Positions 33,363 through 40,596 of a stretch of 64,000 bases of DNA are shown one piece after another. Source of the stretch: Microbacterium sp. EST19A (GTDB lineage: Bacteria; Actinomycetota; Actinomycetes; Actinomycetales; Microbacteriaceae); NCBI RefSeq assembly GCF_019969685.1, contig NZ_JAHXYZ010000001.1, positions 248,001-312,000 of the forward strand. Reading direction: 5' to 3'. Positions within the stretch are counted from its first letter, which is position 1. The number at the start of each line of letters is the position of its first letter. Below the pieces are notes generated by a model. That model was not told the DNA's origin. It saw nothing but the letters and a program-made list of their open reading frames with translations, and searched no databases. Both the position numbers and the translations under genes were made by a program.

Positions 33363-34037
33363 ATGACGAACCAGCACTACGGCCAGTTCTGCGGGCTCGC
33401 CCGCGCAGCGGAGATCGTCGGGCAGCGATGGACGCTGCTGATCCTCCGCGACCTGAGCGTGGGTCCGCGGCGCTATTCCGACCTGGTGACCGGGCTGCCC
33501 GGCATCCCGACGAACACCCTCGCGTCGCGCCTGAAAGACCTCGAAGAGGAGGGGCTCGTCATGCGCGCCGCTCCCCCCGCCGGCGAGCGAACGGTCGTCT
33601 ACGAGCTCACGCCGCGCGGCGCGGAACTCGGCCCGGCGCTGGATGCCCTCTCACGATGGGGCGCCGGCGGCATGCGCACACCGCGCGAAGGAGAGATCGT
33701 CACCACGTCCTCCATCGTCGCCGCGCTGCGGGTCGCGGCCGGTGACGGCGTCGTGCCCGACGACTGGAACACCACCTACGCCGTGCACGTCGGCGAGGTC
33801 GCCGTGCAGCTGCGGATGAGCGGTGGCGCGATCACGGTCAGTGCGAGTCCGGCCGAGAACCCCGACCTCACGATCATCGCCGGACCACAGATCCGCGATC
33901 TGCTGGCCGGCGAGCTGGATCCGAAGACCGCCGTCGAGACCGGCGCGGTGCAGCTCGAGGGCGACCCCGCGCTGTTCGACCGGTTCGCCGCGACGCTCCA
34001 CGTGCCGTACAGCCCGCACGTGCCTGCCGCGATCTAG
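33363..34037 (+). CDS. HxlR-family transcriptional regulator with C-terminal SCP2-like domain
   Basis: 224 residues. Residues 5-100 form the winged helix of HxlR proteins: CGLARAAEIVGQRWTLLILRDL, RRYSDLVTGLPGIPTNTLASRLKDLEEEGLV and YELTPRG. Residues about 120-220 look like a sterol-carrier-type (SCP2) pocket, found in some actinobacterial HxlR proteins and possibly the ligand sensor. TAGAGT seven bases before the ATG indicates leaderless transcription. The stop shares CTAG with the convergent menA stop. Confidence 0.92.
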   Translation: MTNQHYGQFCGLARAAEIVGQRWTLLILRDLSVGPRRYSDLVTGLPGIPTNTLASRLKDLEEEGLVMRAAPPAGERTVVYELTPRGAELGPALDALSRWGAGGMRTPREGEIVTTSSIVAALRVAAGDGVVPDDWNTTYAVHVGEVAVQLRMSGGAITVSASPAENPDLTIIAGPQIRDLLAGELDPKTAVETGAVQLEGDPALFDRFAATLHVPYSPHVPAAI

Positions 34038-35008
34038 CCGACGAAAGCCCAGAACAGCGCGCCCGCGTACAGCAGCGCGGTGAGCGACGTGAGCGCCAGG
34101 GCGACGACGAGCTCGCGCGGCTGGCGGTAGGTCCACACGATGAGGATGGCGGGGAGTCCCGCGAGCAGCGCGAGCAGCGCGATCCACGCGATCGGGAACA
34201 GCAGCGCCAAGAAGATCGAGATCCCGAACGGCGCGAGCACGAAGAGCGTGAAGAGCACCTGGGTCGCACGACGGCCGATCAGCACGGTCAGGGTGCGCTT
34301 GCCGACCTCGCGGTCCTGGTCGATGTCGCGGAGATTGTTGGCGAGCAGCACCGCGCACGCGAAGAGGCCGGCCGCGATCGCGCCGAGCCAGGCCTGCTGC
34401 GGCAGGTCGAAGATCTGCACCCACGTGGTGCCGAGGGTGGCGACGAGTCCGAAGAAGACGAAGACGAACACCTCGCCCAGGCCGAAGTACCCGTACGGCC
34501 GCTTGCCACCCGTGTAGAACCAGGCCGCCACGATGCACGCGGCGCCGACGGCCAGCATCCACCACTGTCCGGTGCGCACGACGATCGCGACGCCGACGGC
34601 CGCGGCGAGCGCGAAGAAGATCAGCCCGATGATGAGCACCGTGCGGGGCTTCACCCGGCCGGATGCCGTGAGCCGGGCGGGGCCCACGCGGTGCGCGTCG
34701 GTGCCGCGGATGCCGTCGCTGTAGTCGTTCGTAAAGTTCACGCCGATCTGCAGCAGCACCGCGACCGCGAGGCACGCGAGCGCGATCACCCAGTGGAACT
34801 CGGGTCCCGTGCTGCGCGCGGCCCCGGTGCCGATCACGACAGGAGCCACGGCGAGCGGGAGCGTGCGCAGGCGCGCGGCGCCGATCCAGTCGGATGCCCT
34901 GACCGGTCCCGCCTCGACGACCGGACGCCTCGCCGGGTTGCCGCTCGTGCGGGCCGGGGTGCGCTTCGCGCTCGTGCTCTTCTTCTTGCGCTGTGAGGAT
35001 GCTGCCAC
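34034..35008 (-). CDS. menA: 1,4-dihydroxy-2-naphthoate polyprenyltransferase (menaquinone synthesis)
   Basis: 324 residues: an N-terminal basic, polar extension of about 40 residues, then eight to nine membrane helices of the UbiA superfamily. The two aspartate-rich substrate motifs are present, NFTNDYSDGIRGTD and NNLRDIDQDREVGKRTL. The enzyme attaches the polyprenyl tail to DHNA in the cytoplasmic membrane, giving demethylmenaquinone. The stop codon shares four bases (CTAG) with the convergent HxlR gene. Other men genes are not in the window. Confidence 0.94.
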   Translation of the reverse strand: MAASSQRKKKSTSAKRTPARTSGNPARRPVVEAGPVRASDWIGAARLRTLPLAVAPVVIGTGAARSTGPEFHWVIALACLAVAVLLQIGVNFTNDYSDGIRGTDAHRVGPARLTASGRVKPRTVLIIGLIFFALAAAVGVAIVVRTGQWWMLAVGAACIVAAWFYTGGKRPYGYFGLGEVFVFVFFGLVATLGTTWVQIFDLPQQAWLGAIAAGLFACAVLLANNLRDIDQDREVGKRTLTVLIGRRATQVLFTLFVLAPFGISIFLALLFPIAWIALLALLAGLPAILIVWTYRQPRELVVALALTSLTALLYAGALFWAFVG

Positions 35009-35063
35009 GCAGGGAATCCTACTGGGCGCGGCGATGTCGGCCGTTCGGCTCAGCGCCGCAACG

Positions 35064-35690
35064 TCAGACCGCCGGACCGATGCGCCCGTTGCTCGCCTCG
35101 ACGATGGCGGCGACCAGTGCCTCGAGCACGTCTTCGCTGCGCGGGACGATCCCGGAGACGACGTAGTCGCGACTTATCGCGTCGCTCTGCGCGCGGATCG
35201 CACCCGAGATCGCCGCGGTGACCTGACGCACGGCATCCGCGTCCGCCGGCAGGCCGAGCCGAGGCCCGAAGACGGCGGCGGCCTCGCGCTCTGCCGCGTC
35301 GCAGACCATGAGCCACGCGCTGCGCAGCGCCGGCTCATCGAATCCCAGGACGACGATGCGCATCGCGGCGATGTCGTCGGGAGAATACTCGGCGGGCCCC
35401 GGGACGCTCGCCGCGTGCAGGTAGTCCGCGAGCGAGATCTCGAGTGGCCAGGCGCGGAGCACGGTCGAGAAGCGCTGGCCGAGCTGAGCGAGCACCGGCT
35501 CGACGCACGACTCCTTCGAGCGGAAGTATCGCCACAGCGTCCGCGTCGCGATCCCCGCCTCCGCGGCGATGTCCTCGCCCCGAGTCGCGGCGACGCCGTC
35601 GCGCCAGAACAGCTCGGCGGCGATGCGGGAGACCTGCAGCTTGGCGTCGGCGTTACGGCGTAGGTCGATCGGCATCCGCATCTCTGTCAC
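35064..35690 (-). CDS. TetR-family transcriptional regulator
   Basis: 208 residues from GTG 35690. Residues about 18-62 are the TetR helix-turn-helix (RIAAELFWRDGVAATRGEDIAAEAGIATRTLWRYFRSKES); the remainder is a helical ligand domain. TACCGT at 35697-35702, six bases before the start with no Shine-Dalgarno, suggests leaderless expression. It lies 26 bp downstream of the two membrane-protein genes transcribed in the same direction; the palindrome upstream of those genes is a possible target. Confidence 0.9.
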   Translation of the reverse strand: MTEMRMPIDLRRNADAKLQVSRIAAELFWRDGVAATRGEDIAAEAGIATRTLWRYFRSKESCVEPVLAQLGQRFSTVLRAWPLEISLADYLHAASVPGPAEYSPDDIAAMRIVVLGFDEPALRSAWLMVCDAAEREAAAVFGPRLGLPADADAVRQVTAAISGAIRAQSDAISRDYVVSGIVPRSEDVLEALVAAIVEASNGRIGPAV

Positions 35691-35715
35691 TCCGCGACGG
35701 TATCAGGCATCGGAA

Positions 35716-36336
35716 TCACGCGATGAGGTGGATCACGGTGATCGCCTCGTACAGCGCGCCGATGACGAGCAGCACGATCACGAGCACGTAGAGCTTCAGC
35801 GTCGCCACCAGGCCGCCCACGTATCCGGCCCGCCGTGTCGCGAAGCCGTAGCGCCGCGGCTGCAGGAACATGCGCCCGTGCACCCATGCGGCGAAACCCA
35901 CCACGACGTAGGCCGCGCCCTCGATCGCGAGGGTCACCCAGTGGATCATGAAGGTCGGATCCTCGGCGCCGACCGGCGTGAACAGCACGCCCCAGGAGAG
36001 ACCCCGCGCCAGCGTCAGGGCGACTCCGAGGAACGGGATGACGAGAGAAGGGACCGTGGTCTGCAGCAGCGATGCGGACAGGAGGTTGACGCCGAAGGTC
36101 ACCAGTGCGGCGATCGCGACGTTGCCGCTGCGGTACGCGTCACCGATCACCGCGCCGAGTCCACCCGTGCCGGGCTCTCCTTGCAGCGCGCCGAGGCCGC
36201 CGGGCCGCAGCTCGGGGATCACGACGGTGGCGAGGATGCCGAGACCGAACAGCCCGAGATAGGCGAGGTTGAGGACGACGAACGCGCGACGGTCCTCCCG
36301 GATGGGGTCCGCGATGTCACGGATCAGGCTCTTCAT
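35716..36336 (-). CDS. SpoIIM/DUF95-like membrane protein
   Basis: 206 residues with about five membrane helices. ATG 36336 overlaps the stop of the PrsW-like gene (ATGA). The segment NVAIAALVTFGVNLLSASLL and the later IHWVTLAIEGAAYVVVGFAAW resemble the SpoIIM/DUF95 family, which here need not relate to sporulation. Coupling to a PrsW-type intramembrane protease gene suggests a shared membrane function that I cannot name. Confidence 0.7.
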   Translation of the reverse strand: MKSLIRDIADPIREDRRAFVVLNLAYLGLFGLGILATVVIPELRPGGLGALQGEPGTGGLGAVIGDAYRSGNVAIAALVTFGVNLLSASLLQTTVPSLVIPFLGVALTLARGLSWGVLFTPVGAEDPTFMIHWVTLAIEGAAYVVVGFAAWVHGRMFLQPRRYGFATRRAGYVGGLVATLKLYVLVIVLLVIGALYEAITVIHLIA

Positions 36337-37265
36337 CGTGTGCTCCGTTCTGCGCGTACGTCGCCGCGAGCGGTGATGTCGTCCGCGGCCGGTGGTGGTG
36401 GTGCATCGAGCAGGAGACCGCGGCGGCGGCGCAGCACGATGGCGACGACGGCGGTGGCGATGATCGCGGGAAGCAGCACGAGGAGCAGCACGGCGGCCAC
36501 GTAGGGCTCGGGCTGGGCACTCGCGATCGCCGCCCAATCCCAGAGGCCGTGGATGAGCATCGCCGCCAGGTAGCCGAGGGCGACGAGACCCACCCGCGCC
36601 GCCGGCCGAGTGCGATGCGCGGCGAGAGCGACCCCGATTCCGATCAGCGCGCCCATCAGGGGATGGAAGAAGGGGACGATGATTCCGCGGAGCGTGAAGA
36701 TGAAGGCGAAGTCGGCGATGGCGTTCGGGTCGCCGGCGGCGGACGACGCGATGAGGGTGTTCACCATGTCGCCGAAATACAGGATGTTCTCCGTGAACGT
36801 GAAGCCGGCGCCGACGAGAGCACCGAAGACGATCCCGTCGAGCACGCCGGTCAGCTGCCGGCGCATCGCGATCAGCATCCAGATGAGGAACAGCCCCTTG
36901 AGGCCGTCCTCGGTGAGCGGCGCGATCAGGAGCGGTCGGATCCAGACTCCGGCGTCCACACCCCAGAGACCTTCCACGATCACCTGCAGCAGCGCCTGCA
37001 GTCCGATGCCGGCGAGCGTCGTGAACGTCGCGCCGTACAGGAACGCCGACACCAGGAGTCCCCGGCGCTGCGCCCTCCCCCGGTCGAGCCAGAGGATCGC
37101 GAGGACGACCAATCCTCCGATGATGATCGAGAGCGCGAGCCCGGCCGCGATCCCGCCGACGCCGATGCGGGCGCCGATCCAGATGAGCGTGCCGATCCAG
37201 GTGCCGACGGCGGCGACCGGCAGGCCGATACGGAGGACAGGAGAGAGCGCGGGTGCATTGGTCAC
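36333..37265 (-). CDS. PrsW-family intramembrane metalloprotease
   Basis: 310 residues with about eight membrane helices and the family motifs APLTEDGLKGLFL (the acidic residue and Lys of motif 1; here Glu-Asp instead of the usual Glu-Glu), GAGFTFTENILYF (motif 2) and FHPLMGALIGIG with LIHGLWDW (metal-binding His). Such proteases cut membrane-bound regulators or modify envelope proteins. Start is GTG 37265 with TACAGT six bases upstream inside a palindrome. The C-terminal 40 residues are polar and Pro/Asp-rich. The Glu to Asp change at the catalytic pair is worth noting. Confidence 0.88.
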   Translation of the reverse strand: MTNAPALSPVLRIGLPVAAVGTWIGTLIWIGARIGVGGIAAGLALSIIIGGLVVLAILWLDRGRAQRRGLLVSAFLYGATFTTLAGIGLQALLQVIVEGLWGVDAGVWIRPLLIAPLTEDGLKGLFLIWMLIAMRRQLTGVLDGIVFGALVGAGFTFTENILYFGDMVNTLIASSAAGDPNAIADFAFIFTLRGIIVPFFHPLMGALIGIGVALAAHRTRPAARVGLVALGYLAAMLIHGLWDWAAIASAQPEPYVAAVLLLVLLPAIIATAVVAIVLRRRRGLLLDAPPPPAADDITARGDVRAERSTR

Positions 37266-37268
37266 ATT

Positions 37269-37282
37269 GTGACTGTAGTCAC
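37269..37282. promoter_or_regulatory. Palindrome overlapping the promoter of the PrsW operon
   Basis: GTGACT-GT-AGTCAC, a perfect inverted repeat; the leftward -10 (TACAGT) lies inside it, so a bound repressor would cover the promoter. The downstream TetR protein is a candidate binder. Confidence 0.6.
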
Positions 37283-37334
37283 TTTATGACAGTTTCGCAA
37301 GAGACCCGGCGTCTACACGGTGGCGCTCGGGTGC

Positions 37335-37625
37335 TCAGGGATTCGGGTTGCTGTCCTTGCCGTCGAGCCAGAGAGTGTCGGAGGCGTCGGCGTGCGTTCC
37401 ACCCGTGCCGACATGCTTGTCGCTGATCTTCGGTCCCTTGAGGATCACGTGCACCATCGCCTGCGCGTGGCCGTGACCGAGGCTGTACTCCTCCTTCAGC
37501 CAGTTGAGGACGACGGTGGATTTCGTCGTCTCGTCGAAGCCCTTTTCCTTCGCGAGAGCGATGAACTGCCGCGGGGTGAGGCCGGTCTGGGTCTCGACCT
37601 TGTCGAGGTATGCCTGGAAGGACAT
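37335..37625 (-). CDS. DUF4287 protein
   Basis: 96 residues: MSFQAYLDKVETQTGLTPRQFIALAKEKGF is the hallmark of DUF4287, continuing with TTKSTVVLNWLKEEYSLGHGHAQAMVHVI. AGGAGAA stands before the ATG. The fold is small and helical; in other bacteria the domain occurs alone or with DUF5655. No function is known. The C-terminal 25 residues are polar and Gly/Asp-rich. Confidence 0.88.
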   Translation of the reverse strand: MSFQAYLDKVETQTGLTPRQFIALAKEKGFDETTKSTVVLNWLKEEYSLGHGHAQAMVHVILKGPKISDKHVGTGGTHADASDTLWLDGKDSNPNP

Positions 37626-37641
37626 CGTGTTCTCCTGTGAT

Positions 37642-37780
37642 TCAGTCCTCGTCGAGGAACGTCTGGATGATGGTGGCGGATGCAGGGATGCCGATGATCT
37701 TCAGCATGCCGCCCCCGGCGTTCGTGAGCAATGCGGCGTGGAAGCGGGATCGGTCGCGGTGTCGCCGGCTTCCTTCCACG
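37642..37780 (-). pseudogene. C-terminal gene remnant of unknown family
   Basis: Leftward, one frame reads FHAALLTNAGGGMLKIIGIP followed by ASATIIQTFLDED and a stop at 37644-37642. It looks like the end of a protein, but no start codon or ribosome site is present and the reading frame is cut at its 5' side by the inverted-repeat element beginning at 37785. The family is not recognised. Chance coding in non-coding DNA is possible. Confidence 0.35.
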
Positions 37781-37784
37781 GCTG

Positions 37785-37862
37785 AACTTCTGCGGCCAGA
37801 CCGAACTTGTGCGGCCGATCTCGAGGCGAGAGGCCGCAGAAGTTGTGACTGGCCGCAGTAGT
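37785..37862. repeat. Inverted-repeat element built from AACTTCTGCGGCC units
   Basis: Two direct copies, AACTTCTGCGGCC (37785-37797) and AACTTGTGCGGCC (37804-37816), are followed by two inverted ones, GGCCGCAGAAGTT (37832-37844) and GGCCGCAGTAGT (37851-37862). They can pair as one nested hairpin. The same 13-base unit recurs at 39855-39914, on the other side of the Lrp/DUF6421 genes. Confidence 0.8.
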
Positions 37863-37873
37863 CGAGCGCGCGC

Positions 37874-38332
37874 CTACGCCTCGGCGGCCAGCGGGATGAT
37901 CGGACGGTGCTCGTAGTAGGTCTGCAGCACGACCGTGGTGCGGGTGCTGACGTTCGCGGCGGTGCGCACGTCGCGCACCAGTTCCTCGAGCGCGCGCGGA
38001 GAGGCGACCCGCACGAAGAGCATGTAGCTGGCGTCGCCGGCGATCGAATGGCACGCCTCGATGGCGTCGAGGTGCTCGAGGAGCTCGGGGGCGTTGTCGG
38101 GCTGAGCCGGGTCGAGCGGCGTGATCTCGATGAAGGCCGACAGCGGCGTGCCCACGAGTTCGGGGTCGAGGATCGCCCGGTACCCGGAGATCACCCCGCG
38201 CGTCTCGAGTCGGCGCAGCCGCGATTGCACGGCCGAGACGGAGAGACCGACGGATTCGGACAACTGGGACAGCGTGGCCCGCCCGTCGCGGGCGATCTCC
38301 GCGACGATCGCGCGGTCGACAGAATCATCCAT
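37874..38332 (-). CDS. Lrp/AsnC-family transcriptional regulator
   Basis: 152 residues: N-terminal HTH (DRAIVAEIARDGRATLSQLSESVGLSVSAVQSRLRRLETRGVI) and a C-terminal RAM/AsnC ligand domain with IEACHSIAGDASYMLFVRV, where amino acids bind at the oligomer interface. Divergent from the DUF6421 gene with a palindrome between them, so it probably regulates that gene and itself. Its 3' end lies 11 bp from the inverted-repeat element. Confidence 0.94.
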   Translation of the reverse strand: MDDSVDRAIVAEIARDGRATLSQLSESVGLSVSAVQSRLRRLETRGVISGYRAILDPELVGTPLSAFIEITPLDPAQPDNAPELLEHLDAIEACHSIAGDASYMLFVRVASPRALEELVRDVRTAANVSTRTTVVLQTYYEHRPIIPLAAEA

Positions 38333-38365
38333 GGATGTAAGATTATCGTGAGTATTCCGTTATGA

Positions 38366-38380
38366 CCGGAAAATTTCCGG
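38366..38380. promoter_or_regulatory. Palindrome between Lrp and DUF6421 genes
   Basis: CCGGAAA-A-TTTCCGG, a perfect 7-bp inverted repeat in the 72-bp divergent spacer, 24 bp before the DUF6421 start. Lrp proteins bind AT-centred palindromes of about 15 bp, so this is a likely operator. Confidence 0.6.
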
Positions 38381-38404
38381 CATGCCGCGCGATCGGAGGT
38401 CCCG

Positions 38405-39844
38405 ATGTCCATCATTTCCGCCAACAGCTCTGCTGCACAGGCCATCGTCGGCGAACCCGAGGTCGTCGAAGATGCATCGATCGCCGAACAGTCCGCCGCC
38501 TGGGCGCAGCTCAAGGACGCCGCGATCGCGATCCGCGAGTTCCAGATCAAGGACGGCTCGATCCCGGATGCCGCGCACCACGCGGTCGCCCGTGAACTGG
38601 TCGCGGCGATCACCGCCGGCATCCGCGCCCTGTCCCCCGCCTTCCCGCACGACGCCGACTACCTGGCCGCGTCGATCGTCGACTTCGACCGCTGGGAGTC
38701 GGAGGGCTTCGGCGTGCCGGACTTCCTCGACTCGCTCGTGGCCTTCCAGCCGCAGCAGCACCGCGTCGACGGCATCCGTCATCTCGTGGTCTTCCCGATG
38801 TACACGCAGAACGGGTCGAGCGACCGCCTCGTCGAGGCGCTCATCGTCGAGACGATCTGGCCGGAGTTCATCGCCGCTCTCGAGGCCGGCGACTACGGCA
38901 ACAAGCTGTTCGTCTCGCTGCGCCTGGTCGACTTCACGCCCGGCTACGACACCAACTCGGCCGTGCTGTTCCCCGAGACCGTCGCGATGCGCGAGATCCC
39001 GAGCTTCACCTGGGGTGCGATCTTCCAGGACCGCGAGGCCGCACGCTACCGTCGCGTCACGCGCGCCGCATCCGCGATCACCAAGCTCGACCTGCCGGAG
39101 CGCGCCGCGGCGATGCTCGACGACCAGGCGCTCACCGAGCGCGCGTTCGTGATGTGGGACATCATCCACGACCGCACGCACATGCGCGGCGACCTGCCGT
39201 TCGACCCGTTCATGATCAAGCAGCGGATGCCGTTCTTCCTGTACTCGCTGGAAGAGCTGCGCTGCGACCTGACCGCGTTCCGCGAGTCGGTCAAGATCGA
39301 GCGTGCGCTGTCGGCGCGCGTCGCTGCGGATGAGCAGCTCACCGCCATCGAGCAGGAGACGCTCGACCAGGCCGGTCTCGTGCAGTACGCCGTGATCTTC
39401 GACCGCATCTTCCGCTTCGCCATCACGGGCTCGCGCGTGCGCAACTACGACGGCCTCGGCGGACAGCTGCTGTTCGCCTGGCTGCACCAGCGCGGAGTGC
39501 TGCACTGGACCGACACCGCGCTGGCGTTCGACTGGGATGCCGTGCCCGACGCGGTCGTCGCGCTGGGCGACGCGATCGACGAGCTGTACTGGCGTTCGAT
39601 CGACCGGCCGAAGGTCGCGCACTGGCTCGCGGCCTACGACCTGGTCCGTGGCGTGCTGACTCCGCACCCGGCGTCGAACTGGGCGCGCGGGCTGTCGGAC
39701 GAGATCCTCTCCGGCGCCCCCAAGGGCTACACCGACGCGGTGCTGGACGACGAGTTCCCGCTGTCGATGTTCTTCGAGGCGCTCGACAAGAAGATGAAGC
39801 CCGTGATCGAGTCGACGGTCGGCATCCGCGGTACCGACGACTGA
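38405..39844 (+). CDS. DUF6421 family protein
   Basis: 479 residues, GGAGG upstream of the ATG. No signal peptide or membrane segment. Conserved-looking blocks include GIRHLVVFPMYTQNGSSDR, NKLFVSLRLVDFTPGYDTNS and WDIIHDRTHMRGDLPFDPFMIKQ; the HDRTH and CDLTAF stretches contain His, Asp and Glu that could bind metal. I recognise the family as DUF6421, found in actinobacteria, but its function is unknown. Divergent from an Lrp regulator and followed by an SDR gene after an inverted-repeat element. Confidence 0.85.
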   Translation: MSIISANSSAAQAIVGEPEVVEDASIAEQSAAWAQLKDAAIAIREFQIKDGSIPDAAHHAVARELVAAITAGIRALSPAFPHDADYLAASIVDFDRWESEGFGVPDFLDSLVAFQPQQHRVDGIRHLVVFPMYTQNGSSDRLVEALIVETIWPEFIAALEAGDYGNKLFVSLRLVDFTPGYDTNSAVLFPETVAMREIPSFTWGAIFQDREAARYRRVTRAASAITKLDLPERAAAMLDDQALTERAFVMWDIIHDRTHMRGDLPFDPFMIKQRMPFFLYSLEELRCDLTAFRESVKIERALSARVAADEQLTAIEQETLDQAGLVQYAVIFDRIFRFAITGSRVRNYDGLGGQLLFAWLHQRGVLHWTDTALAFDWDAVPDAVVALGDAIDELYWRSIDRPKVAHWLAAYDLVRGVLTPHPASNWARGLSDEILSGAPKGYTDAVLDDEFPLSMFFEALDKKMKPVIESTVGIRGTDD

Positions 39845-39854
39845 TCCAGCCGCC

Positions 39855-39914
39855 GACTTCTGCGGCCTTTCCGAACTTCTGCGGCCCTTCCGCGCCGGAT
39901 CGGCCGCAGAAGTT
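39855..39914. repeat. Second copy of the AACTTCTGCGGCC inverted-repeat element
   Basis: GACTTCTGCGGCC (39855-39867) and AACTTCTGCGGCC (39874-39886) directly repeated, then GGCCGCAGAAGTT (39902-39914) inverted; a weaker GCGAAAGTT follows at 39924. The second and third units form a 13-bp perfect hairpin, which may terminate the DUF6421 transcript ten bases after its stop. Confidence 0.8.
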
Positions 39915-39939
39915 CGCATCATCCGCGAAAGTTGAGCAC

Positions 39940-40581
39940 ATGACTGTCACTGATCGCAACATCGTCCTCGCCGGGGCGACCAGCGCGTCCGGCCTCGCCG
40001 TCGCGCGGGCCCTGGTCGACGCCGGCGCGCGCGTCGTCGCCACGGGGCGCTCCAGCGAGCGCCTCCAGCCGCTGGCGGATGCCGGGGCCGACATCGAGGT
40101 CGCCGATGCGACGTCGCTCGACGACATGACCGCTCTCGCTGCGCGCCTCGGCTCCGTTGACGGCGTGATCTCCCTGGTCGGCGGCTGGCGCGGAGGCGGC
40201 GGGCTCGCCGGGCAGTCCGACGACGACTTCCACGCGCTGCTGCCCGCGCTCGAGGCGGTGCGCGCCACGAGCCGCGCCTTCGACGGAGCGCTGCGCGCCG
40301 CGGATGCCGGACGCTACGCGATCGTCTCCTCGACGGCGGTCGCTCGACCGCTCGCCGGCGGCGCGAACTACGCGGCGGTGAAGGCCGCGAGTGAGGCGTG
40401 GACCCGCGCGGTCGCGCAGGGGTACGCGAAGGCCGCTCGAGATGCCGATGAGCCGCTGCGCGCGGCATCCGTCGTCTTCCGCGCGAAAGCGCTCGATCCG
40501 GCGTCACTCGCTCCCGCGGTGCTCGCACTCTGGGACACGGATGCCGCCGAGCTCAACGACCGGATCATCGACCTGGCCTGA
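39940..40581 (+). CDS. SDR-family oxidoreductase
   Basis: 213 residues. Rossmann start NIVLAGATSASGLAVARALVDAGARVVATGRS (a GATSASG version of TGxxxGxG), the Ser/Tyr/Lys active site seen as IVSSTAV and NYAAVKAASEAW (YxxxK), and a shortened C-terminus. NAD(P)-dependent; substrate unknown. It follows DUF6421 in the same direction with the inverted-repeat element between, and similar neighbour pairs would suggest joint function. No clear ribosome site is visible before the ATG. Confidence 0.88.
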   Translation: MTVTDRNIVLAGATSASGLAVARALVDAGARVVATGRSSERLQPLADAGADIEVADATSLDDMTALAARLGSVDGVISLVGGWRGGGGLAGQSDDDFHALLPALEAVRATSRAFDGALRAADAGRYAIVSSTAVARPLAGGANYAAVKAASEAWTRAVAQGYAKAARDADEPLRAASVVFRAKALDPASLAPAVLALWDTDAAELNDRIIDLA

Positions 40582-40596
40582 GCCGCCCCGGGGGCG

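Noticed and set aside
37785..39914. CRISPR array
   Set aside because: Repeats are 13 bp, occur in both orientations and are irregularly spaced; there are no equal-length spacers and no cas genes.
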